NCBI RefSeq assembly: GCF_020423045.1
Contig: NZ_CP081943.1
Coordinates: forward strand, 372,001-436,000
DNA from: Pseudomonas sp. MM213
GTDB taxonomy: Bacteria > Pseudomonadota > Gammaproteobacteria > Pseudomonadales > Pseudomonadaceae
DNA length: 64,000 nucleotides
Reading direction: 5' to 3'
Part shown: positions 1 to 7,700 of the stretch, one piece after another
Position numbering within the stretch: position 1 is the stretch's first letter
How the letters are laid out: each line of letters starts with the position of its first letter
Notes under the pieces: model-generated
What the model was told of the DNA's origin: nothing
Seen by the model: the letters and a program-made list of their open reading frames with translations, nothing else
The model's database searches: none
Program-made: the position numbers and the translations under genes

Positions 1-41
1 GCGAGCAGGGAAGCGGTCAGGGTTTTTTTGACGAGGTTCAT
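1..41 (-). CDS. 5' end of a secreted or membrane protein gene (partial)
   Basis: Only the first 13 codons lie in the window, reading leftward from an ATG at 39-41 that has an AGGA ribosome site just upstream. The peptide begins MNLVKKTLTASLL, the basic-then-hydrophobic start of a signal peptide, so the product is probably exported. The gene is divergent from the LysR regulator at 202, the usual layout for a LysR target, but the product cannot be named from this fragment. Confidence 0.55.
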   Translation of the reverse strand, partial: MNLVKKTLTASLL

Positions 42-201
42 GAGCAAATCCTTTTTAATTAATTAGAGATTGGTTACCTAAGGGTCAGGTTGCTGCTGCG
101 CTGGGACTCAGGCCTCAGCAACACCGTGGACACAGATTAATAGGGTGCTCGAAAGGGAAAAAGCGGCTATAAAGCGTTTAACTGTCAACCGGAAAGTGAC
201 A

Positions 202-1098
202 ATGAACCCGTTCGAAGATATGCGTATTTTTTGCCAGGTCATGGACTCCGGCAGCTTCACCTCGGCCGCCGATCAATTGGGCCTGTCCAAGCAGTTCGTC
301 AGCCGTCGCTTGATGCAGCTTGAAGAACGCCTGGGCGTACGGTTGCTCAACCGCTCCACACGGCGCCTGGACGTCACGCCGCTGGGCCAGAGTTATTACG
401 AGTCGGCGTTGCGCTTGCTCAGCGAAGTCGAGCAGGTGGAACAGGGCATCGCCGGCCAGACCACCGAACCGCGCGGCACCATTCGCGTGAGCGCGCCGTT
501 GTCGTTTGCGGTGGCGCATTTGGGGTGTTTGCTGCCGGTGTTCTTGCAGCGTTACCGCGATGTCACGGTGGAAGTGGATTTGAGCGACCGCCCGGTGGAT
601 CTGCTCAGCGAGGGTTACGACCTGGCGTTGCGCATCGGCATCCTTGAAGACTCGACGCTGATCGCCCGCCGCATCGCTTCGATCCAGCGGGTGTATTGCG
701 CCAGCCCGGCTTACCTGGCGGAGCGCGGAACGCCGGGTAAACCTGAGGACCTGCACACGCACGACTGCCTGCCGTATGGCCACGGCCGCCAGGTGCAATG
801 GCGTTTTGAAGGGCAGGGCAAGCTGCTGGCGGTCAACGTGACCGGGCGGATGCGGGTCAACAACGGTGAGTTGCTCAGGGATGCGGCCATTGCCGGGATG
901 GGGATTACGTACCTGCCGACCTTCATTGTCGGGGCGGCGTTGAAGGATGGGCGGCTGGTGCCGGTGCTGGATGAGTTTCGCCCGCAGCCGCTGACGTTGT
1001 CGGCGGTGTACCCGCAGCATCGCCAGAGTTCGCGACCGGTGCAGGCGTTGATCGAGTTTCTGCGCGAGCGGCTGGATCAGACCGAGGGTGGACTCTAG
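202..1098 (+). CDS. LysR-family transcriptional regulator
   Basis: A 298-residue protein of normal LysR length. The N-terminal winged helix-turn-helix is clear (residues about 1-60, with SFTSAADQLGLSKQFVSRRL as the helix-turn-helix), followed by the periplasmic-binding-like co-inducer domain (about 90-295). I chose the ATG at 202, preceded by GGAAAG, because MNPFEDMRIFCQV is a standard start for this subgroup; a longer reading from 145 adds 19 residues of no family character. It is transcribed away from the partial exported-protein gene at 1-41, which is the likely target. The effector is unknown. Nothing links it to the manganese genes. Confidence 0.9.
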   Translation: MNPFEDMRIFCQVMDSGSFTSAADQLGLSKQFVSRRLMQLEERLGVRLLNRSTRRLDVTPLGQSYYESALRLLSEVEQVEQGIAGQTTEPRGTIRVSAPLSFAVAHLGCLLPVFLQRYRDVTVEVDLSDRPVDLLSEGYDLALRIGILEDSTLIARRIASIQRVYCASPAYLAERGTPGKPEDLHTHDCLPYGHGRQVQWRFEGQGKLLAVNVTGRMRVNNGELLRDAAIAGMGITYLPTFIVGAALKDGRLVPVLDEFRPQPLTLSAVYPQHRQSSRPVQALIEFLRERLDQTEGGL

Positions 1099-1107
1099 GT
1101 CCACGCG

Positions 1108-1200
1108 ATCCCTGTAGGAGCAAGCTTGCTCGCGAAAGCGGTTTGTCAGACACATTAATGTTGAATGACAGATTGCTATCGCGAGCAGGCTCACTCCCAC
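1108..1200. repeat. REPIN: two inverted REP elements
   Basis: Two arms of the Pseudomonas REP palindrome family face each other: GTAGGAGCAAGCTTGCTCGCG near 1112 and its inverted partner ending GAGCAGGCTCACTCCCAC near 1198. The pair lies between the LysR gene and the convergent repeat-protein gene. Such doublets are non-autonomous elements mobilised by RAYT proteins. Confidence 0.8.
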
Positions 1201-1234
1201 ATTGGATTTAGGGTGTTCTTGATATCAGTAGTGA

Positions 1235-1870
1235 TCAGGACCTTTTGTCATCACCCGGCTCGCCACCGACGTGCACGCCGTGGTCGTCACCCGGTTCACC
1301 GCCGACATGAACGCCGTGGTCATCGCCGATTTCGCCGGCGCGATGAACGCCGTGGTCGTCACCGATTTCACCGGCGCGATGAACGCCGCGGTTGTGGCCG
1401 ACTTCACCGGCATGATGAACGCCGTGGTCGTCACCGATTTCACCGGCGCGATGAACGCCGCGGTTGTGGCCGACTTCACCGGCGTGATGAACGCCGTGAT
1501 CGTCTCCCGGTTCGGCATGGGTGCCGCTGCGACCGGATGAGGCGGTGTTACCGGAATGTCCCGAGCCATGGTCGTTGCCACTGTGACCGCTGCCGCTATT
1601 GCCGCCGCCGTTTCCACCGTGACCACTGCCGCCATTGCCGCCACTGCCACTTCCGCCGTGGCCACCGCCACCGTTTCCACCACCGCCGCCACCGCCAGAG
1701 CCACCACCACCGCCGCCAGAGCCACCGCCGCCACCACCAGAGCCGCCACCACCCCCACCATCCTTGGCCTGAGCGCTCGATACGCCGGACAGGCTGTCCG
1801 GAATCAATACGGTAGACGCCGACAAAACCGCGCCAATAGCTACTGCCAGTAAAAGCTTGTTGATGTGCAT
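1235..1870 (-). CDS. Secreted glycine-rich protein with 12-residue His/Gly repeats
   Basis: A 211-residue protein with a Sec signal peptide (MHINKLLLAVAIGAVLSAST... ending near SSAQA, about residue 35), then a low-complexity G/S/N/H-rich stretch (about 36-125) and seven near-identical 12-residue repeats of the form GDDHGVHxAGEx or GHNRGVHRAGEI, ending GDDKRS. The start is the ATG at 1868-1870; the open frame continues upstream but the signal peptide fixes the start. No family is recognised. The many histidines and Asp pairs suggest metal binding or a matrix/cell-wall role, which is inference only. It lies immediately downstream of gspF on the same strand and could be a substrate of the secretion system. 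Confidence 0.7.
   Translation of the reverse strand: MHINKLLLAVAIGAVLSASTVLIPDSLSGVSSAQAKDGGGGGGSGGGGGGSGGGGGGSGGGGGGGNGGGGHGGSGSGGNGGSGHGGNGGGNSGSGHSGNDHGSGHSGNTASSGRSGTHAEPGDDHGVHHAGEVGHNRGVHRAGEIGDDHGVHHAGEVGHNRGVHRAGEIGDDHGVHRAGEIGDDHGVHVGGEPGDDHGVHVGGEPGDDKRS
1248..1499. repeat. Seven tandem 36-bp coding repeats
   Basis: Seven consecutive 36-bp units encode the C-terminal 12-residue repeats of the secreted glycine-rich protein. Units alternate between two variants (GDDHGVH and GHNRGVH types) and the 3'-most two are a third variant, which suggests growth by duplication of pairs. The array can be expected to vary in copy number between strains. Confidence 0.85.
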
Positions 1871-2019
1871 GTCGTTCTCCGTCTTTTTATTCAGGTTGGA
1901 ACGTTGATGAACAATGCAACTTGCTGCTCGATTCAGTGGGAGAACACTGCAACGTTCCGGTTTATTCAGTGGCAACGTCGATGAACGATGAACGGTACGA
2001 GTCGTACCCTGTCCCGGGG

Positions 2020-3207
2020 TCAGTGAATGCTCGAGGCCAGTTCGAATATCGGGATGTACATCAGGATCACGATGACCCCGATCAACAGGCCGATGAAGGT
2101 CATGAGCAAGGGTTCGAACAAGCGTACGAACCATTCGATCCAGCGGCTGATTTCTTCGTCGTAGAAATCCGCGCTGCGTTCCATCATTTGTCCGAGGTTG
2201 CCGGACTGCTCGCCGGCACGCAGCAAGCGCAGGGACACCGGGGTCACGAGGTGATTGAGCTCCAGCGCCGTCGACAGCGATTGCCCCTCGCGCACCCGCT
2301 CGCAGGCCTGGTCCAGGCGCACGCGGGAGGCCGCGGTGAGCAGGCCACGGACCATGCCCATGGCGGTGACGAGGGGGATGCCGCCCTGCAGCAGAATCCC
2401 CAGCGAGCGATAGAAGCGCGCCAGTTCGTACATGAAGATGCGTTGATGGACTGCCGGGAGTTTTTCGATCACCCGGTCCACGCCCCGGCGAAAGGCCGGT
2501 TGGCGCTGGAGGAAGGCGAGGGCGACGACGACCGCCGCCAAGGTGCCGAAGAATTCACCCTGGTGAGCATGCAGGAACATCCCGCTGTTCATCAGCACTT
2601 GTGACAGCCACGGCAGGTTATTGCCCAGCCCTTCGAACACCAGGCTGAAGCGCGGCACCACGTAACCCATCAGAAACAGCACCACGCCACCTCCCACCAC
2701 CAGCAACAGCATGGGGTAGATCGATGCGCTGACGATCTTCTGTCGAACCTCGTCCATGCGCTGGCGATAGCTGACATAGCGGCCCAGCGCATCGCCCACC
2801 GCGCCGGTCTTCTCGCTGGACTGCACCAGGGCCACGTAGAGCGGGGGGAAAACCGCTGACAACTGACCCAGCGCCTGGGAGAACGATTTGCCCTCATAAA
2901 GCAGGCGCACCAGTTCACTCAAGGTTTTGCGGGCCTGTGGCGCGGTTTCTTTTTCCGCCAGGCTTTCCAGCGCATCGATCAATGGCAGGCCGGCGTTAAG
3001 CAGGGTGGTCAGCTCCTGGCTGAACAGCACCAGGTTGAACGTCTCGCGCTTTTGCAGACGCAACGCCCGCCAGTGCTTTTCGGCTTGCAGGCTGACGACC
3101 CGCAGGCCCTGGTCTTCGGCAATGCGTCGGGCCTCGCTGTCCCCATGGGCCTCGACCGTCATCGAGACCACGCCAGCCTTGCCGACGGCCTTGAGATGAA
3201 AGCGCAT
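2020..3207 (-). CDS. gspF: Type II secretion inner-membrane platform protein GspF
   Basis: At 395 residues this is the usual GspF length. It has the two T2SSF domains (about 65-190 and 270-390), each with a helical bundle (FSQELTTLLNAGLPLIDAL and ELARFYRSLGILLQGGIPL) and membrane segments near 165-190, 215-235 and 365-385. GspF is the polytopic platform that couples the cytoplasmic ATPase to pseudopilus assembly. It is downstream of gspG with a 12-bp gap. No gspF equivalent is present in the larger secretion cluster at 16.9-24.8 kb, so this copy probably serves that machine too. Confidence 0.92.
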   Translation of the reverse strand: MRFHLKAVGKAGVVSMTVEAHGDSEARRIAEDQGLRVVSLQAEKHWRALRLQKRETFNLVLFSQELTTLLNAGLPLIDALESLAEKETAPQARKTLSELVRLLYEGKSFSQALGQLSAVFPPLYVALVQSSEKTGAVGDALGRYVSYRQRMDEVRQKIVSASIYPMLLLVVGGGVVLFLMGYVVPRFSLVFEGLGNNLPWLSQVLMNSGMFLHAHQGEFFGTLAAVVVALAFLQRQPAFRRGVDRVIEKLPAVHQRIFMYELARFYRSLGILLQGGIPLVTAMGMVRGLLTAASRVRLDQACERVREGQSLSTALELNHLVTPVSLRLLRAGEQSGNLGQMMERSADFYDEEISRWIEWFVRLFEPLLMTFIGLLIGVIVILMYIPIFELASSIH

Positions 3208-3219
3208 GCTCGCCTCCCG

Positions 3220-3669
3220 TCACTGCCAACTGGTGATTTCGGCGTTTTCGCCTTCGCCGCCGGGTTGACCGTCCTTGCCCATGGACAACAGGTCGTATTC
3301 ACCGTTTTCGCCGGGGTAGCGGTAGGTGTAATTGCGGCCCCACGGATCCTGCGGCAGTTTTTTCGCCAGGTAGGGGCCGGTCCAGCGGGTTTCGTCACTG
3401 GGCGCGGTGACCAGCGCCTGCAAACCCTGTTCGGTCGACGGGTAATGGCCGACCTCCAGGCGGTACAAATCCAGCGCTTTACCCAGACCTTCGATTTGCG
3501 CCTTGGCCACCTTCACTTCGGAGCGGCCGAGTTGGGCGAAATACTTCGGCGCGACGATGCCGGCCAACAACCCCAGCACCACCAGCACCACCAACAGTTC
3601 GAGCAACGTGAACCCGCGCTGGGCTCGCGGTGAGCCGTTACGCGGGGCACAACACAGACGATGATTCAT
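3220..3669 (-). CDS. gspG: Type II secretion major pseudopilin GspG
   Basis: A prepilin with a 19-residue leader and the processing site G/FTLLEL (Glu5 present), one hydrophobic helix, then the soluble GspG domain with PSTEQGLQALV, a DPWGRNYTYRYPGENGEYDLLSMGKDG segment (split here only for description: DPWG, YxYRYPG, YDLLSMGKDG) typical of the calcium-binding loop, and a terminal TSWQ. The start chosen is the ATG at 3667-3669 with GAGG upstream; the longer reading adds 16 residues without support. GspG is cleaved and N-methylated by a prepilin peptidase, which is not encoded in this window, and polymerises into the pseudopilus. Confidence 0.92.
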   Translation of the reverse strand: MNHRLCCAPRNGSPRAQRGFTLLELLVVLVVLGLLAGIVAPKYFAQLGRSEVKVAKAQIEGLGKALDLYRLEVGHYPSTEQGLQALVTAPSDETRWTGPYLAKKLPQDPWGRNYTYRYPGENGEYDLLSMGKDGQPGGEGENAEITSWQ

Positions 3670-3687
3670 GATGACCTCACACAGTCG

Positions 3688-3702
3688 GCAGAAGGGTCGC
3701 CA
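3688..3702 (-). promoter_or_regulatory. Weak candidate sigma54 promoter for gspG-gspF
   Basis: On the minus strand TGGCGACCCTTCTGC has GG and GC at the -24/-12 spacing, but the -12 box is CTGC rather than TTGC and it lies only about 20 bp from the gspG start, leaving a very short leader. Listed because the neighbouring operons have better matches. Confidence 0.2.
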
Positions 3703-3777
3703 CAGAGGCTCATGCAATTGCCATGCTCACCCCCGGACATCCTGCCGCAACCCCTGAATTACTGGCCTTCGCGCTTA

Positions 3778-3792
3778 CGGCACAGTGCTTGC
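3778..3792 (+). promoter_or_regulatory. Candidate sigma54 promoter for the transglycosylase gene
   Basis: CGGCACAGTGCTTGC matches the -24/-12 consensus (GGCAC, N5, TTGC; GG and GC separated by ten bases) and sits about 72 bp before the ATG at 3865. A GGGGC-AATA-GCCCC hairpin lies between promoter and gene at 3819-3832. Confidence 0.5.
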
Positions 3793-3864
3793 GTATGGCT
3801 GGTTCACTACCGGTCATTGGGGCAATAGCCCCATTTTTCGGGGACGGTCAGGGGAGACAGAATA

Positions 3865-4473
3865 ATGAAAACACTCACCACTGGACTGCTCGGCTGCATG
3901 TTGCTGGCAGGCACAGCTCAGGCCGATGTATTCGTTTCCGTGGACAGCAAGGGCAGCTACGTTTTGTCCAATGTCCACCGCCCCGGCCGTACCTATGAAC
4001 GGGTGATCCGCGAGCCTGAATCGGCGCAGGTCAGCCTTGATCAACAGCCACAAATGATTGCCCGGCAACCCTATGCCGAGCTGGTTTCGGCGGCCGCCAA
4101 GGCCAATCAATTACCGGCGGCGCTGTTGCATGCGGTGATCCAGGCCGAGTCCCACTACGACTCCGGCGCGACCTCATCGAAGGGGGCGGGCGGGCTGATG
4201 CAATTGATGCCCGACACCGCCCGGGAAATGGGCGTGACCAACGTCTATGACCCCAAGGCCAACATTCAGGGCGGGGCCAAATACCTCAAGCGCCTGATGA
4301 CCCTGTTTGACAACGACATCGCGCTCGCCGTGGCGGCCTACAACGCCGGGCCGCAAGCGGTGCTGAGCCGTGGCGGGGTGATCCCGCCGTTCGCCGAAAC
4401 CCGCCGTTATGTGCCGAGCGTGTTGCGCCAATATCGCCGCTTGCAAGGCCTGGCCGTGGATGCGCCGCTGTGA
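3865..4473 (+). CDS. Periplasmic lytic transglycosylase (SLT domain)
   Basis: A 202-residue protein with a signal peptide cleaved near AQA-D (residue 21), a short DUF4124-like strand region (about 22-50), and a Slt family 1 catalytic domain (about 70-185). The catalytic glutamate is in QAESHYDSGATS, followed by KGAGGLMQLMPDTA and AAYNAGPQAV, all diagnostic. It would cut peptidoglycan glycan strands. Such enzymes often accompany trans-envelope machines to open a gap in the wall, which fits its place between gspG/gspF and mnxG and its own sigma54-type promoter. The start has GGGGAGAC upstream. Confidence 0.88.
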   Translation: MKTLTTGLLGCMLLAGTAQADVFVSVDSKGSYVLSNVHRPGRTYERVIREPESAQVSLDQQPQMIARQPYAELVSAAAKANQLPAALLHAVIQAESHYDSGATSSKGAGGLMQLMPDTAREMGVTNVYDPKANIQGGAKYLKRLMTLFDNDIALAVAAYNAGPQAVLSRGGVIPPFAETRRYVPSVLRQYRRLQGLAVDAPL

Positions 4474-4482
4474 TGGGTGATG

Positions 4483-4498
4483 GCCCCACATGTGGGGC
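4483..4498. terminator. Perfect palindrome after the transglycosylase gene
   Basis: GCCCCACA/TGTGGGGC, a 16-bp perfect palindrome ten bases after the stop codon. It may act as a terminator or RNA-stabilising hairpin, but no T-run follows. Confidence 0.3.
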
Positions 4499-4510
4499 AA
4501 CACATTCATC

Positions 4511-4597
4511 TGTAGGAGCCGGCTTGCCGGCGAAAGCATTTTCACAATCACCACCTGTCCACAAATCCGATCGCCAGCAAGACGGCTCCTACAAGTG
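4511..4597. repeat. REPIN: two inverted REP elements
   Basis: An arm TGTAGGAGCCGGCTTGCCGGCG at its left (split by the reader at the centre GGCTTGCC) and an inverted arm CCAGCAAGACGGCTCCTACA at its right enclose about 40 bp. This is a standard Pseudomonas REP doublet in the transglycosylase-mnxG spacer. Confidence 0.75.
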
Positions 4598-4645
4598 TGG
4601 GCGTTTTGCTGGAATCAGAGGGCAACCCGAATGGTGGGGATTGGG

Positions 4646-4660
4646 TGGGGAATATCCCCC
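4646..4660. promoter_or_regulatory. Candidate MnxR enhancer site upstream of mnxG
   Basis: TGGGGAATATCCCCC contains the inverted repeat GGGGA-ATA-TCCCC about 50 bp upstream of the sigma54 -24 box. Related G4A/TC4 inverted repeats stand upstream of the other sigma54 promoters in this locus. A near-match to an IHF site (TATCAA-N4-TTT, 4665-4677) lies between it and the promoter. Assignment to MnxR is inference. Confidence 0.4.
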
Positions 4661-4710
4661 GACTTATCAAGTCGTTTACGTAGCTAGCTGAAAAATAACA
4701 AAAAAATTTA

Positions 4711-4726
4711 TGGCATGCGGATTGCT
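4711..4726 (+). promoter_or_regulatory. Sigma54 promoter of mnxG
   Basis: TGGCATGCGGATTGCT matches the consensus TGGCAyG-N4-TTGCw with exact spacing. It lies 65-70 bp before the mnxG start, behind an A-rich tract. MnxR, encoded at 41554-42981, is a sigma54 activator and the natural candidate to work here. Confidence 0.7.
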
Positions 4727-4781
4727 CCAGGGGATTTGTCGAGAATCATTCCCGTGAGTACCCAAAGCGAGGCCCGTGATT

Positions 4782-7700
4782 ATGACCGGCATACCCCACG
4801 CTCATCATTTGGTTAACTTGCTGCTGCTTGTTGCACCCCTGTTTGGCATCGAGTTGGCCGAAGCCGCCGTGCGTTGTGAACGAAATCTGGTGGCGAACGT
4901 CGTGGCGCTGGATCAACCGCTCATGTTCAACCGCCTCGGCGCACAAAACGCCAACGGCATGATGTTCGCCCTGCGTCGTGATGTAGTCGACGATCACAAT
5001 GTGTCCCTGGCCTACGGTGGCGCAGCGGTGCCGGGCAAGGTTTCGCTGCGGCCCGACAAGCGTCCGCGTCCATTGGTGTTGCGCGTTGCTGCCGGTGACT
5101 GCCTGACCATCAACCTGCAGAACCTGCTGGCCTATCAGGCCAACCCTGGCAGTCACGACAGCGGCGAGGAAGAAGAGGGGGAAATCGAGGGCGAGGTAGA
5201 AATCGGCAACGCGGAGCAGTTCAAGGTCGATGAGCAGGTCACCGACCGCCACGTCGGCTTTCAGGTCAACGGTCTGCAGGCGGTCAACAGCATTGACGAC
5301 ATTTCGGCCTACACCGGACGCAACCCCAATACGCTGGTCGCCCCCGGCGCGACCCGTTCCTACACCTTGTACGCCGAGCGTGAAGGAGCGTTCGCCGCCA
5401 GCAGCCGCGGTGCAACGTTCGGTGGTGAAGGCGATGCGGGCAACGTCGCCAATGGCCTGTTCGGCGAAGTGGTGGTGGTGCCCAAGGGCGGCCGCACCTA
5501 TCGCAACACCGTGACCGAAGAAGAAATGCGCCTCGCCAGCACTGGCCGTACGCCGGCCGGTCAACCGATTGTCGATTACCAGGCACGCTACCCGCAGCGT
5601 GAACCGTGGATTCGTGAAGGCAAGGCCGGCACGCCGATCATCAACATGGTCGACGGCAACGAAATCATCTCCAGCGAGAGCGATGCGATCGTCATGGGCA
5701 GCTACGCCGACGGCAGCTTCCCACCATCGACCTATCCGCTGGAAGCCATCGGCAAACGCAACCCGGCGCTGCCTAACCGGCTGGAACCGTTCCGCGATTT
5801 CGCCTCGCAATTCCAGGATGAAACCGCCGCGACCCAGGCATTCCCCGCGTACTGGGAAGACCCGGTCATGGCCCATGTGCTGGAGCCGACCCGCGATTCG
5901 TTCATGATCAACTACGGCTCCGGCGGCATGGGCGCCGAAGTGGTGGCCAACCGGTTAGGCGTCGGGCCGATGCACGATTGCCTGTCTTGTGCCTATGAAG
6001 AATTCTTCCTCAGCTCGCACACCGTCGGCGACGTGGCGATGCTGGTGGACGTACCGGCCAACGCCGGTCTGGAAAGCATCCGGCCGGGCGAAACACCGCG
6101 CGCCGATCAGGTCGGGGTCAAGGCGACGATGGCGCTGTATCCGTCCGAGCCGTCCAACGTCAACCACAGCTACATCGGTGATTTCGTCAAATTCCGCAAC
6201 ACCCACAACGGCCACGAGCAACACATCTTCCACCTCCACGGGCACCAGTGGCTGTTCAATCCCAACGACGACAACTCTGACTACGTGGACGCCCAAGGCA
6301 TCGGGCCGGGCGCCGGCTACACCTATGAAATCGCCAACGGCGGGTCGGGCAACCGCAATCGCGTCGCCGGTGATGCGATCTATCACTGTCACTTCTATCC
6401 GCACTTCGCCCAAGGCATGTGGAGCATGTGGCGGGTGCACGACGTGTTTGAAGAAGGCACCCGACTCGAGGTGTCCCAGCAGGGCGCCGACGGTTATCAC
6501 AGCGAACCTTATGCACTGCGCAGCGGTAAACCGGCCGCTGGCGCCCGGGCCTTGCCCGATGGCGAGATCATTGCCGGCACGCCGATTCCAGCGGTTGTGC
6601 CGCTACCGGGCAAAGCCATGGCGCCGATGCCGGGCAAGGTCGTGGTCGTGCCGAAAGTCGGTGAGACCCTGGTGGCTGGCAATGATGATGAAGACGGCGA
6701 CGGTGAGCAAAGCGGTGGGGCCCAGGCCATTGGCTCTCTGGCGCTGGTTGACCGCAGCTACGCCAACCGCAACGCCGACGGCAGCCTGAAAAACCCTGGT
6801 TATCCGTTCTGGATCGGTGGCATGGAAAGTTCGGTCGGCCAACGTCCACCAACCCCACCGCTGGACATGCTCGACGCCGCCAAGGCCTATGCCTTGAAAA
6901 CCAGCGGCAATGCCTTGTGGGCCAACCTCGATCCGGCGCAGTCCGGTGGCTGGGACGGCGGTTTGGGACGCCATTCCCTGGACGGTTTCTCTGCCGGTGG
7001 CGAGGCGAACACCGTGACCACCTCGCTGGATTTCTCCAAGGAAGTGACCCGCGCCAAAGCGCTTTACCTGCCGGAAGAGGGCACCGAAGTCGAACAGGCG
7101 GCCATGGCCTTCCACGCGAAAAAAGACCACCCGAGCTTCGCCGTGCTGCCCGGCAATCAAATCGTCGCACGCGCCTTCCGCACTAACGGTGCGCTGCCAG
7201 TCGCCGGTGCACCTTTCTACGAACCGTGCATGGACGACCGGCAAAAACGCCTGACCAGCAGTGCCGGCATGGGCGAGTTTTTCAGCGGCGAACGGCTCGA
7301 CGGCATGTCCTTCAGCGGGGCCTCGACCTTCACGGCTGACCGGCCACGGGTCTACAAAGCGGCGAACATCCAGTTCGACGCGGTCTACAACAAGGTCGGC
7401 TACCACTTCCCGCAAGCGCGCATTCTGGCCCTGTGGGAAGACGCCTGGCCGGTGATCACCAAGCAGCGTCCGCCAGAGCCTTTGGTGATGCGCATGAACA
7501 CCCTCGACTGCGTGCAATACCAGCAAACCAACCTGGTGCCGGCCACTTATGAAATGGACGACTATCAGGTGCGCACGCCGACTGACGTGATCGGCCAGCA
7601 CATTCATTTGCCGAAATGGGACCTGACGGCGGCGGACGGTTCGGCCAACGGCTGGAACTACGAAGACGGCGTACTTTCCCCCGGTGCGGTGCAAGAACGC

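Noticed and set aside
1165..1852. Plus-strand Arg/His-rich and Ala/Thr/Val-rich frames over the repeat gene
   Set aside because: They are read-throughs of the 36-bp repeats; only the minus-strand frame has a signal peptide and ribosome site.
4483..4660. Search for a CRISPR-like or direct-repeat array upstream of mnxG
   Set aside because: The repeats are a REP doublet and short palindromes, with no regular spacing.
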